Source: Bolinopsis microptera
Taxonomy: Eukaryota; Ctenophora; Tentaculata; Lobata; Bolinopsidae
Assembly (NCBI RefSeq): GCF_026151205.1
Contig: NC_087078.1
Span: 19,456,265 to 19,520,264 of the forward strand
Reading direction: 5' to 3'
DNA: 64,000 bases
The notes beneath the pieces are model-generated. The model saw only the letters and a list, made by a program, of their open reading frames with translations, was not told the DNA's origin and did no database searches. Positions 32,090 to 45,902 of the stretch are shown piece after piece (the stretch's first letter is position 1; the number at the start of each line of letters is the position of its first letter). A program made the position numbers and the translations under genes.

Positions 32090-35000
32090 ATGCCAAGACC
32101 TAAGGTAGCATCTACAGCTTGTGATTTATGTGGGAAGCAGGAGCGAGGTTACACCCGGGTTGCCCCGGATGCAACTTCGGAAACAGCTAGCCAAGCGTTC
32201 ACCAGCATCGTTACTTTGTTAGGCGGGGTTTTCCCTTTTAAAGAGCTGGTGCTGTGCAGATCACACTGTTGGCGTTATGTGATTCATTTAGCTAAGGAAC
32301 TGAACAAGGTTATTTAAAGAATACTCACTTGAATTGTTAGTTGATTTATTAATATAGAGATCGTTCCGAGCATTCGTTTTTCTGATAGCGTCATCTCGTT
32401 TATACTACGTAACAAGTAAAAAAACAGGCCCGTCTTTAATCAATGTTATAATTTAACATACCAAATTATTGCATTCAGAGTAAAGTAATAGTACGCTCCT
32501 CCACTTCTTTTCGAAACCTACCGTTCGTTCATTAATATCAATATTCTAGAGTTACAATTAATAAACTAATATAAGACGTTTAGTCGATGAACTAAAAGTT
32601 GTTTTTTGAGTCGTCTACAAAACTTGACTCAGATTTGAATATGATTTATCAGGATGGCCTTCATTTCATTAAACGTGCTGCCCAATATTCTAGTATCCGA
32701 TCGCAATCATATTGTTACTTTGATTCTAATATTTCAGTATTATGACTGGCGTTTTATACTTCTAAGTTCTAATCTAGTTACAATAGTGAAGTATTACACA
32801 ATTTTGACGCATCAAGTCTCTTTACAATGCCTGGAAAAGTGCGAGTTGTGAATTCAGAATTGTTGTATTTTTATTCGCCAACATATTGTAATTAATTCAC
32901 CATATTACATTGGCGCGTGCCACCAAATCTCATTCGTGTAGTAAAGTAGTAAGAACATACGATATACCAACCGATCCGGTGTAAATTACACCATGGCGCA
33001 TAACTAATGCTAAATTAAAATTGCACAGTGTACCTCGTGTAACCGTGTTATAAAGGAATATCCCATAACAACTGTGAGTACGGTCAGATTCATGTATTAA
33101 CTGAACAAGCTATTTGTTACATGAACTATAAATGTTACTTCTAATCAAATCACAATATTTAAGTGTTACACTTCTAATCGTATCATAATATTTAAGTGTC
33201 CCACTTCTAATCTTGTTACAATATTTAAGTGTTACATTTCTAGTCATGTTACATTATCAAAGTGTTACACTTCTGAAAATGTCACAATAGATAATTGTGA
33301 CGCATCAAGTCTTGTTTCAATACCTGATCTGGAGTAATTGTAGTTCCCTCGCAAACTAAACTTGTCTCCTTGAAATCGGCCACATTGTCTCTTCAAAATG
33401 TTGTGCTGTGAATCAGTTCCTGCGATAAGTTGACTGATACAGTAATCATTACAGTTCTAAAGTTCAGCTTAAAATCAAAACTCCTCCTTCCACAGACAAA
33501 TTACATTACTGTCAATACCGTTAAATCGTTCAATAGTTAGAAACAGTAGGATTTAAGGACAGCTATGTGATTATATTAGTTAGCTAGATTATATTAGTAC
33601 TAGCAAGTTTCAAAGTCAAGTAAAATAGGTCCTGTGAAGTGTGAAAACACCAGATGTGTTACAATATATTAGTGAAGCGTGACACTTCTAGTCTTATTAC
33701 AATAAGGTGCTAGCCGGAGGCTCTTCTGACGTTTAGGATAACATGATATGAGCTAAAGCTTTCTTATTGTAAAGGCTGGAAAAGTGTGAGTTGTGAATTC
33801 AGAATTGTTGTATGTTTTTGTATTTTATTCACCATATTACATTAGCGCGTGCCACCAAATCTCATTCGTGTAGTAAGAACATACGATATATAACTAACCG
33901 ATCCGGTGTAAATTACACCATGGCGCATTACTAATACTAAATTAAAATTGCACAGTGTACCTCGTGTAACCGTGTTATAAAGGAATATCCCATAACAACT
34001 GTGAGTACGGTCAGATTCATGTATTAACTGAACAAGCTATTTGTTACATGAACTAATGTTACTTCTAATCAAATCACAATATTTAAGTGTTACACTTCTA
34101 ATCGTATCATAATATTTAAGTGTCCCACTTCTAATCTTGTTACAATATTTAAGTGTTACATTTCTAGTCATGTTACATTATCAAAGTGTTACACTTCTGA
34201 AAATGTCACAATAGATAATTGTGACGCATCAAGTCTTGTTTCAATACCTGATCTGGAGTAATTGTAGTTCCCTCGCAAACTAAACTTGTCTCCTTGAAAT
34301 CGGCCACATTGTCTCTTCAAAATGTTGTGCTGTGAATCAGTCCTGCGATAAGTTGACTGATACAGTAATCATTACAGTTCTAAAGTTCAGCTTAAAATCA
34401 AAACTCCTCCTTCCACAGACAAATTACATTACTGTCAATACCGTTAAATCGTTCAATAGTTAGAAACAGTAGGATTTAAGGACAGCTATGTGAGCGATTA
34501 TATTAGTACTAGCAGGTTTCAAAGTAAAGTAAAATAGGTCCTGTGAAGTGTGAAAACACCAGATGTGTTACAATATATTAGTGAAGCGTGACACTTCTAG
34601 TCTTATTACAATAAGGTGCTAGCCGGAGGCTCTTTTGACGTTTAGGATAACATGATATGAGCTAAAGCTTTCTTATTGTAAAGGCTGGAAAAGTGTGAGT
34701 TGTGAATTCAGAATTGTTGTATGTTTTTTGTATTTTATTCACCATATTGCATTAGCGCGTGCCACCAAATCTCATTTGTGTAGTAAGAACATACGATATA
34801 TAACTAACCGATCCGGTGTAAATTACACCATGGCGCATTACTTATACTAAATTAAAATTGCACAGTGTACCTCGTGTAACCGTGTTATAAAGGAATATCC
34901 CATAACTTAACTGTGAGTACGGTCAGATTCATGTATTAACTGAACAAGCTATTGGTTACATGAACTAATGTTACTTCTAATCAAATCACAATATTTAAGT

Positions 35001-38000
35001 GTTACACTTCTAATCGTATCATAATATTTAAGTGTCCCACTTCTAATCTTGTTACAATATTTAAGTGTTACATTTCTAGTCATGTTACATTATCAAAGTG
35101 TTACACTTCTGAAAATGTCACAATAGATAATTGTGACGCACCAAGTCTTGTTTCAATACCTGATCTGGAGTAATTGTAGTTCCCTCGCAAACTAAACTTG
35201 TCTCCTTGAAATCGGCCACATTGTCTCTTCAAAATGTTGTGCTGTGAATCAGTTCCTGCGATAAGTTGACTGATACAGTAATCATTACAGTTCTAAAGTT
35301 CAGCTTAAAATCAAAACTCCTCCTTCCACAGACAAATTACATTACTGTCAATACCGTTAAATCGTTCAATAGTTAGAAACAGTAGGATTTAAGGACAGCT
35401 ATGTGAGCGATTATATTAGTACTAGCAGGTTCAGAGTCAAGTAAAATAGGTCCTGTGAAGTGTGAAAACACCAGATGTGTTACAATATATTATGTGAAGC
35501 GTGACACTTCTAGTCTTATTACAATAAGGTGCTAGCCGGAGGCTCTTCTGACGTTTAGGATAACATGATATGAGCTAAAGCTTTGTTATTGTAAAGGCTG
35601 GAAAAGTGTGAGTTGTGAATTCAAAATTGTTGTATGTTTTTGTATTTTATTCACCATATTACATTGGCGTGTGCCACCAATCTCATTCGTGTAGTAAGAA
35701 CATACGATATACTAACCGATCCGGTGTAAATTACACCATGGCACATTACTTATACTAAATTAAAATTGCACAGTGTACCTCGTGTAACCGTGTTATAAAG
35801 GAATATCCCATAACAACTGTGAGTACGGTCAGATTCATGTATTAACTGAACAAGCTATTGGTTACATGAACTAATGTTACTTCTAATCAAATCACAATAT
35901 TTAAGTGTACACTTCTAATCGTATCATAATATTTAAGTGTCCCACTTCTAATCTTGTTACAATATTTAAGTGTTACATTTCTAGTCATGTTACATTATCA
36001 AAGTGTTACACTTCTGAAAATGTCACAATAGATAATTGTGACGCATCAAGTCTTGTTTCAATACCTGATCTGGAGTAATTGTAGTTCCCTCGCAACTAAA
36101 CTTGTCTCCTTGAAATCAGTCTCTTCAAAATGTTGTGCTGTGAATCAGTTCCTGCGATAAGTTGACTGATACAGTAATCATTACAGTTCTAAAGTTCAGC
36201 TTAAAATCAAAACTCCTCCTTCCACAGACAAATTACATTACTGTCAATACCGTTAAATCGTTCAATAGTTAGAAACAGTAGGATTTAAGGACCGCTATGT
36301 GAGCGATTATATTAGTACTAGCAGGTTCAAAGTCAAGTAAAATAGGTCCTGTGAAGTGTGAAAACACCAGATGTGTTACAATATATTAGTGAAGCTTGAC
36401 ACTTCTAGTCTTATTACAATAAGGTGCTAGCCGGAGGCTCTTCTGACGTTTAGGATAACATGATATGAGCTAAAGCTTTCTTATTGTAAAGGCTGGAAAA
36501 GTGTGAGTTGTGAATTCAGAATTGTTGTATGTTTTTGTATTTTATTCACCATATTGCATTAGCGCGTGCCACCAAATCTCATTTGTGTAGTAAGAACATA
36601 CGATATATAACTAACCGATCCGGTGTAAATTACACCATGGCGCATTACTTATACTAAATTAAAATTGCACAGTCTACCTCGTGTAACCGTGTTATAAAGG
36701 AATATCCCATAACTTAACTGTGAGTACGGTCAGATTCATGTATTAACTGAACAAGCTATTGGTTACATGAACTAATGTTACTTCTAATCAAATCACAATA
36801 TTTAAGTGTTACACTTCTAATCGTATCATAATATTTAAGTGTCCCACTTCTAATCTTGTTACAATATTTAAGTGTTACATTTCTAGTCATGTTACATTAT
36901 CAAAGTGTTACACTTCTGAAAATGTCACAATAGATAATTGTGACGCATCAAGTCTTGTTTCAATACCTGATCTGGAGTAATTGTAGTTCCCTCGCAAACT
37001 AAACTTGTCTCCTTGAAATCAGTCTCTTCAAAATGTTGTGCTGTGAATCAGTTCCTGCGATAAGTTGACTGATACAGTAATCATTACAGTTCTAAAGTTC
37101 AGCTTAAAATCAAAACTCCTCCTTCTACAGACAAATTACATTACTGTCAATACCGTTAAATCGTTCAATAGTTAGAAACAGTAGAATTTAAGGACAGCTA
37201 TGTGAGCGATTATATTAGTACTAGCAGGTTTCAAAGTCAAGTAAAATAGGTCCTGTGAAGTGTGAAAACACCAGATGTGTTACAATATATCAGTGAAGCG
37301 TGACACTTCTAGTCTTATTACAATAAGGTGCTAGCCGGAGGCTCTTCTGACGTTTAGGATAACATGATATGAGCTAAAGCTTTGTTATTGTAAAGGCTGG
37401 AAAAGTTTGAGTTGTGAATTCAAAATTGTTGTATGTTTTTGTATTTTATTCACCATATTACATTGGCGTGTGCCACCAAATCTCATTCGTGTAGTAAGAA
37501 CATACGATATACTAACCGATCCGGTGTAAATTACACCATGGCACATTACTATACTAAATTAAAATTGCACAGTGTACCTCGTGTAACCGTGTTATAAAGG
37601 AATATCCCATAACTTAACTGTGAGTACGGTCAGATTCATGTATTAACTGAACAAGCTATTGGTTACATGAACTAATGTTACTTCTAATCAAATCACAATA
37701 TTTAAGTGTTACACTTCTAATCGTATCATAATATTTAAGTGTCCCACTTCTAATCTTGTTACAATATTTAAGTGTTACATTTCTAGTCATGTTACATTAT
37801 CAAAGTGTTACACTTCTGAAAATGTCACAATAGATAATTGTGACGCATCAAGTCTTGTTTCAATACCTGATCTGGAGTAATTGTAGTTCCCTCGCAAACT
37901 AAACTTGTCTCCTTGAAATCAGTCTCTTCAAAATGTTGTGCTGTGAATCAGTTCCTGCGATAAGTTGACTGATACAGTAATCATTACAGTTCTAAAGTTC

Positions 38001-41000
38001 AGCTTAAAATCAAAACTCCTCCTTCTACAGACAAATACATTACTGTCAATACCGTTAAATCGTTCAATAGTTAGAAACAGTAGGATTTAAGGACAGCTAT
38101 GGTGAGCGATTATATTAGTACTAGCAGGTTTCAAAGTCAAGTAAAATAGGTCCTGTGAAGTGTGAAAACACCAGATGTGTTACAATATATCAGTGAAGCG
38201 TGACACTTCTAGTCTTATTACAATAAGGTGCTAGCCGGAGGCTCTTCTGACGTTTAGGATAACATGATATGAGCTAAAGCTTTGTTATTGTAAAGGCTGG
38301 AAAAGTGTGAGTTGTGAATTCAAAATTGTTGTATGTTTTTGTATTTTATTCACCATATTACATTGGCGTGTGCCACCAAATCTCATTCGTGTAGTAAGAA
38401 CATACGATATACTAACCGATCCGGTGTAAATTACACCATGGCACATTACTTATACTAAATTAAAATTGCACAGTGTACCTCGTGTAACCGTGTTATAAAG
38501 GAATATCCCATAACAACTGTGAGTACGGTCAGATTCATGTATTAACTGAACAAGCTATTGGTTACATGAACTAATGTTACTTCTAATCAAATCACAATAT
38601 TTAAGTGTTACACTTCTAATCGTATCATAATATTTAAGTGTCCCACTTCTAATCTTGTTACAATTTTAAGTGTTACATTTCTAGTCATGTTACATTATCA
38701 AAGTGTTACACTTCTGAAAATGTCACAATAGATAATTGTGACGCATCAAGTCTTGTTTCAATACCTGATCTGGAGTAATTGTAGTTCCCTCGCAAACTAA
38801 ACTTGTCTCCTTGAAATCAGTCTCTTCAAAATGTTGTGCTGTGAATCAGTTCCTGCGATAAGTTGACTGATACAGTAATCATTACAGTTCTAAAGTTCAG
38901 CTTAAAATCAAAACTCCTCCTTCCACAGACAAATTACATTACTGTCAATACCGTTAAATCGTTCAATAGTTAGAAACAGTAGGATTTAAGGACCGCTATG
39001 TGAGCGATTATATTAGTACTAGCAGGTTTCAAAGTCAAGTAAAATAGGTCCTGTGAAGTGTGAAAAACACCAGATGTGTTACAATATATTAGTGAAGCGT
39101 GACACTTCTAGTCTTATTACAATAAGGTGCTAGCCGGAGGCTCTTCTGACGTTTAGGATAACATGATATGAGCTAAAGCTTTCTTATTGTAAAGGCTGGA
39201 AAATTGTGAGTTGTGAATTCAGAATTGTTGTATGTTTTTGTATTTTATTCACCATATTACATTAGCATTTAGCGCGTGCCACCAAATCTCATTCGTGTAG
39301 TAAGAACATACGATATATAACTAACCGATCCGGTGTAAATTACAATATTTAAGTGTTACATTTCTAGTCATGTTAAATTATTAAAGTGTTACACTTCTGA
39401 AAATGTCACAATAGGTAATTGTGACGCATCAAGTCTTGTTTCAATACCTGATCTGGAGTAATTGTAGTTCCCTCGGAAACTAAACTTGTCTCCTTGAAAT
39501 CGGCCACATTGCATTACTGTTAATACCGTTAAAATTACATTACTGTTAATACCGTTAAATCGTTCAATAGTTAGAAACAGTAGGATTTAAGGACGGTTCT
39601 ATACTAGTTCTGTGAGCGATTATATTAGTGGCAGGTTTCAAAGTCAAGTATTCAAAGTCAAGTAAAATGGGCAATATGAAAATTATCCTGTATCAAGAAA
39701 AATTTTGAAGCCAGCCACTTTATGAGTGGTCTCAAGTCGACAAAAACTTTCCATATAATATGATTATTGAATATTAAATGTTAGTTAGGCGAGACATATT
39801 TTGTTTTATCATAATAATTAACCTAATTTACTTTATAACTGTTTCTTTTGCCAGATTGAAGACGTTCAGGGCCAAGTCGACCAGTTTCGTATTAACATAT
39901 TGGGGACAAGCAGACAGCCCAAAGCGTCCTCGACCACGAGAACAGCAGTTAGTTCATCTCGATCAAGATGTAAGTGAATTAGTGAAATTTGCCAAATTTA
40001 ATACAATTTAAAGCAACAATCATGTTTAAAAAAGTTTATAGTATGTCTATTATATTAAAACTTGACTATAAAAACTAATCTACACACAGTCAAAGAAAAC
40101 AGATTTCGAATTAAGATAACTTAATTTCTCAATTTTAACCTGGGTCAACTGTTATTACTTCCATGAAATCTAATATTGAAAACTCTTCAAATGCCAAAGG
40201 CCAAAGCCACTGCTATCTTAATTTGTAATTCCTTCTCTGTATCAGGAACAGTCGAGTTCTGCCCTCCTTGACACCTTGGTACGCTTGCTGACAAAAGAAC
40301 GACGGCAGCTACTCGCATTAGAAAATCCATCGATTTTGCGAATGAAAAATACGGAGATAATTGCAAGTGATGGGACAAAAAGTGGTAGGTTATTTTTCGC
40401 CTGATAATCTGATTGCTAACAACTGGTGTCTAATTGAAATAACTGGTAGGGATATAATGATTCGTTCGATGTGGAAATCATGACTACTATTTCAGAGATA
40501 TCAGACTACAGATGTCTTGAGATGGTGGACTCCTCAGCTGATAGCTGAGGAGTTATGCGATCGAGCATCGGTAACATACAAGATAATGTCAACACTCCTC
40601 CGGAAAGTAGACGACAAAGACGATGCTTTACAAAAGCGAATTGGCATCGCGACCGGAGTTATCATGAATTTAATGAGCCAGAAAATGAGTGTGTATGCTA
40701 CGAAGCTGGGTGTCACACTGGTTGCTTCAGGTAACCCATGTAATATTTCAGTAACATTATGCAAGAGTGGCCTGCCTGGCAAACCCCGTATTCTACTTTA
40801 ATATTCCACCTTCTAGTATATATATACTTGTAATTTTTCAATTTTCATTTTCTTATCGTATCGTATATGTTTACCTCGCCCGCCCGCGCCCGTCTGAGTC
40901 TGTGCATCTTATACCCTTGTATTTAATGTCTTCCATAGAAAAAATAGGCTCTAAATGGTTATAAGTAAAACTTCTTAGGTTTGTCGAACAGATCTATTGA

Positions 41001-44000
41001 CGTGTTGGGGTCAATGGGGATCACTTGTTCCAGCAAAACTGCCAGGGGAATTATTAAGCTTGCGGGAAATAAATGTGACGAAATGGCAATGATAATCCTG
41101 GAATTCCAGAAGAAAGCTATCACTCTACCAGATATCACTTTAAGTTCGCTCGCAGACCTGCTGGACGAGCTGATGAAGGCCCCGTACCTTTACTTTGGAA
41201 GAAACCGGTTTCCTCATAAGTTTGTGCTAAACGGTAAGATTAGCTGAAGACTATTTACACACGTATTTTGAAAGCTCTTGCAAATAAAATCTTTTCGTAT
41301 CACTTATATGTTTTAAATAAACCCCCTCCAGGTAAGATCACGTTCAAAGATTGTGACCAAATCACTAACATATCATATTTAAATTTACTTTTATTTCTTC
41401 CGAGATAAAATTTAACGATCGTCAACCACTAATCACTTGTACTGTTATTTCAGAGTCAGGGGGTATATCAATAGGATACGCTAATGTTGATTATCCTATC
41501 CCTACTCGTATTCTTGTTCCTCGTGGAGTGCTTGGTGGGGACAATTTCAACAGGGTAATAAAGACGCAGAGCTGGGGCAAGGAGACCCGGATAGATATAT
41601 TTCACCTCATGATTGTGATTCAGGGTGTGCGTGCTCCTATATCCATGTCGTGGACAAAACCTGAGATACCGATCAAGAACCTCACAGGTATTGTAGGTAT
41701 TATAACATGAAAATTGCTCTATACTAGCATTAGTACTTATATTATGAACTATGAAGATCCACAACTACGAACTTCTCGTAAGAGCGCTAATATTTATTGT
41801 AATTATTACATATCTAATAAAAAAAATTATTCACGTAAAATTATACAAACTAAAACTAAGCTATTTCAGAAGCTGATCTCAGACCCTCGTCGGCCGAGTG
41901 CGAGTTGCTCCAGAGCCAGTTCGTCGAGGAGGCTATGATTGAGATCGTGGACAAAGATCCGGATCTAACCTTCGCGAAGGAATGGTTTAATCCTCATCTT
42001 CAGCACAAACTGAGGAAGACCATGGATCTCGCCTCTGTCGTCGCAACCTGGGAATAGTGGACGAAAACCAGGTGTCAACCGCGGGAACCATTAAACATCC
42101 TGAAAACCGCAGCAAAATATTGCAATCTGGATGGGGTAAGTCTTTACGAATTTGTGTGTGTGTAACTTCATTGATCATTCCTTCGGTTTCGAGACTGATT
42201 TTCGTAAACTTAACTCTGGGCTTTAATAGGTGTGTTGTGATAACTTAATTAACTAAACAACAAAGTTGACGAAGAATAAAATATTCAGATCACATGGTTT
42301 TTTGGCGACCAGATGACACAAGAGAAAGTGCAGAATGCCAAGATCGCCATGGCAAGTGTCAACGACCCAGTACACAAGCACACGAGTACGACGGGAACTT
42401 TCACACCCTCATGACACTCCTCACGGTATGCGTTCTAATGAAAAATTAACTTATTCAGATCGTGTTGTTATTAAATGTAAGACCACACAGAATTGTTTCC
42501 GATGTTATAAATCCTTTGGAGTTGTTCCACGAGAACGCGCTGATAACCAACCTCACAGTTACAAGTTACTTAACTAAAGATTATCAATTCTGACATTTAA
42601 CTCTTGACCTTCTAAAACTTTATGTGTTCATTTTAAAATATATTTTATTTAAAAGCTAATAGTTAGTATGTGATTAGCATGAGTTACAAGAGTAACAAGA
42701 GTAACAAGAGTAACAATACATTTTTTTAAAAAAATATCAACATATCAGGCAATAATGAAGCTGGTCCACTCCGAAGAATCCAAACTAGAGAAGGCCTCTT
42801 TTACAGGAAGCTGCTACGCATTAGGTAATCCCAAGGCGGCCATCTCTAATGTCAAAAAGGCGTACCAGAAGTGTTTAAACGCCTGGACGCATTACTGGAA
42901 AGCAATGCTACTCAGTGCTTGGGATAATATGAAGGAAGACCACCCCGAGACGATGGAATTGTTATCTCAATCACAGGGAAAAGAGGCATTTATGACAGAG
43001 CTAAGGTTTGCATCAACATCGAGTTATAATCATAATCAGATCTCATATTTATAATCGTTATCTGCCACGAGTAAAACAAATTATTATTAGTTTCTCATAC
43101 AGTACTGTACAACTTTTTGAGAATAAAAGACGCGGTGTATTGGGTATTGAGTTAGTTAACACGTTTAATTTTTAGCTGACGTCATTTATTTTCAAGGTGC
43201 AGTGGTTACGAGGTTAATGGACAGGATACTCCAGTTTAAAGTTAGTGACTGGAGAACGAACTTTCCCGTGTTTCAGTGTCCTGTGATTGATTGCCAGGTA
43301 AAATTTATCACACTATTGACATTTGATACCTGACAGTCGTACCGTACCTTTAAAGTAAAATTCCTCGATCATTAGTTTTTAAATGAAAACTGTCTCAATC
43401 TTTTATAATCCAAGTTTTAAACAGCCTGAAATTTAACGACTGACAAAGCTGCTTAAATAGGAAAAACTCTCGTCTGATTTATTGCAATAAAGCATCCTAA
43501 TCTCAATTTACAAATGAACTCTAAAAAATATATCTATTGAAATTTGATACTGACCTGGACCATTATAATTATGCAGGGCTGAGAAAACTAACCGGGCACT
43601 TCTGGTGCGGCACCTAGAGAAAGATCACAAGAAGAAACCAGAGGTCGCGGAGAGAAATGTGGAGGACAGATACGGACATTTGAAATCCGATGACCCATTG
43701 TAAGTTTGATTTAAGCGTCAATTTTGTAATTCCACAAATGATGTACTATGATTATATTGACGGAGGGAGTGTTCATAAAACGTATCATACATCTACAATT
43801 AAAAGGACCATAGTTGTAGCCCAATCTTTATCAGGGATCGTATGAATCTTTATTCGCTGGTCTATTAGCAGATGATTAAATTAAAATATTCAGAATACAC
43901 TGCTCCATAACTTAACTTGAACTTATCAGGTTTAACTACGGAAGACAGGTTCTCTATCTAGGTCTGCTCAACCACAATTTGATAAAGGCCATCAGCTACG

Positions 44001-45384
44001 GGGACGGGGAAAGAGAAACGTTGTGCCTCAAGTTCACAACCTCCATCTTTCGGTCGCTGGGGCACAACAAATATGCGTACCTGATGGTGAAAAGGCAGAT
44101 AACCACCAAGAGCATTCTCCCAGAAGCTGCGGCCTATGAGTACGTTCACAACACAACAATCGGTAAGTTTCATCAACATTTTTTAAAGCTATGAAAGTTC
44201 ATAGATTTTCTTAAGTCTTCGTTGCTGCAAACATGTTAACCGAACGAAACAGTGTAATATTCCCGGATTCTCCAGGTATGGGAATCGACCCGGTAAGAGG
44301 AAGTCCATGGACTATGTGATGGAGTTAGCCAACCTCATCCTCTCGCAGCTGATGGGCCAATCTTTCACAAAGGACAGCATTGGTGTGTCTGCAAGAGCCA
44401 TCAACTATCTTGACGGTTTGAAAAAGGAAGTCGAAAATGAAATAAGAGGTAAACTATTTCAAAGATCAATTAATATTATTATTCTGTTATTAATGATTTA
44501 CCTAAATTTAGTAACTTGGCTCAACATGTGCTTTATTGCTTTATCCTCTTTCATGAGAATAATTTAAACTAAATGAATTAAACGAAATTTCTGACTTATT
44601 CACATACAGGTATTAGTAGAAAAAAGAGCAAGGCGGAGAAAGACGTGGAGGTCCACAGAAAACTTATGACAGTCATAAAGGGAAAAGACCTCTTCCGGTA
44701 CAACCGCAGGAAGAAAGCCTTTTCCTGGACTCAACACTGCTAGGAACCTGCACAAGGACAGCAGACACACCAAGACATTCAATCTCTATCTCGCGGACAG
44801 TAAGTTACATAGCTTTTATCAATACAATAACATTAACAATTATCTGTGATCAATAAGTGACAATTGTGGCAATTCTTTATGAACTGGCGTAGCTATTAAG
44901 CTACGCTGTATCCTTACGAGAAAGCTAAACAAAAGGTTACAAATAAGAGACAGGCCATACAGCAGTGCATATCGAGACATAAACTAAACTGAGCTACCAG
45001 CCGTTAGCTCATTATTATATCATTGAATCCTTTGGCTTCCTGTAATGGGTAGTTACACTTGTATCACAATGTGGCTGTTGGAAAGTCCGAAGTAAAATTA
45101 AGTGGGAGATTTTAAAAAACTGAAAACTATCACACGACTGCACTGGTTTAATTTATTATTTTGTGTTCACAGGTTTAAAAAACGCTATAAAAGGACACGC
45201 CAGAAAGAATATGGTGACAATTGAGGATCTGGCTGACGGTACAATGTTGGATGATGAGGAAGATGAGGAGGAAGCTGATGATGAAGAGCTCGCAGAGGAA
45301 GAAGATGAGTGTGAAGAAGACGACCTCCTTCTTAAACACCAGCTTATAGTTAACTTTACAAACTATTACAAAGACCAAGAATAG
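32090..45384 (+). CDS. Putative transposase, DUF6589-like GDQ-motif protein with N-terminal zinc finger, ~15 exons, frame-damaged
   Basis: Exon 1 (32090-32304) encodes a ZAD-like finger (C11-x2-C14...C56-x2-H59-C60). Later exons: 39855-39969, 40246-40388, 40496-40730, 40979-41233, 41454-41687, 41870-42135, 42289-42425, 42749-43005, 43197-43297, 43577-43699, 43930-44162, 44276-44448, 44610-44799, 45173-45384. Landmarks: GGDNFNRVIKTQSWG, ITWFFGDQMTQEKVQNAKIA, GSCYALGNPKAAISNVKKAY, a C2H2-like CPVIDC...HLEKDH, FNYGRQVLYLGLLNHNLIKA and SYGDGERE, then an acidic tail (LDDEEDEEEADDEELAEEE). The GDQ and GDG blocks match what I recall of the DUF6589 family of fungi and invertebrates, whose activity is not established. 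Frame breaks are visible near 42035, 42090, 42380 and 44725, and several exon junctions do not join in phase, so this copy is probably defective or the assembly has indels. Length ~950 aa. Confidence 0.72.
32829..39660. repeat. ~900-bp satellite, about 7.5 tandem copies, in transposase intron 1
   Basis: The landmark ACACCATGGC..CATTACT recurs at about 32989, 33916, 34827, 35735, 36634, 37535 and 38436, i.e. every 899-927 bp. Copies are highly similar, with small indels (CGGCCACATTG present or absent, TTAAC/AAC). Each unit contains a shorter internal repeat of ~35 bp (CACAATATTTAAGTGTTACA...CTTCTAATC) and the palindrome GGTGTAAATTACACC. The last copy (from about 39240) is truncated and rearranged. 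The array accounts for nearly all of the 7.5-kb first intron. Confidence 0.95.
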
Positions 45385-45902
45385 CCAGAAAATATTTTTA
45401 TTAAGGATCGTATTTAATTAGAAATTGAGTAGATATGATCCAATTGGAATAGAATTATAGCTGTACAAAAGGTGGAAAACTCCTCGAGAGTTGACAATTG
45501 TGTCTCCCGCTCATGCACTTATGGTGGATGATTGCAGAAACTGGTAGCGTTTTGATATTGACTTTTGTCTTAATCAGTTGTGTTACTTTTTCGTAAATAT
45601 CAGGGTGCCTCAATAATATGAAATGTACACACCTTCTTGGTTTTGTTATATTGTCTGTGTAAATGGTACATAATCCAGACTCATGTAAATACATCAATGT
45701 TTAACAACTTTCCACAACATACTTAATTACACTGTTTTATTCAATCTGCTAAGAATCAGAGAATGAACTAATTTACAATTGAAATACAAGAAACTATTTT
45801 ACGCCGAAATCCATATCTGGTAAATATATATCCGTAACCGTTGATTATCTATATTTGTAAGTTGGAAACTTACCAACAATTGATCTAACAAATTGTACAG
45901 CT

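Noticed and set aside
42030-42100. Programmed frameshifting in the transposase exon 7
   Set aside because: Several unrelated breaks occur along the gene, with no slippery site; decay or assembly indels are simpler.
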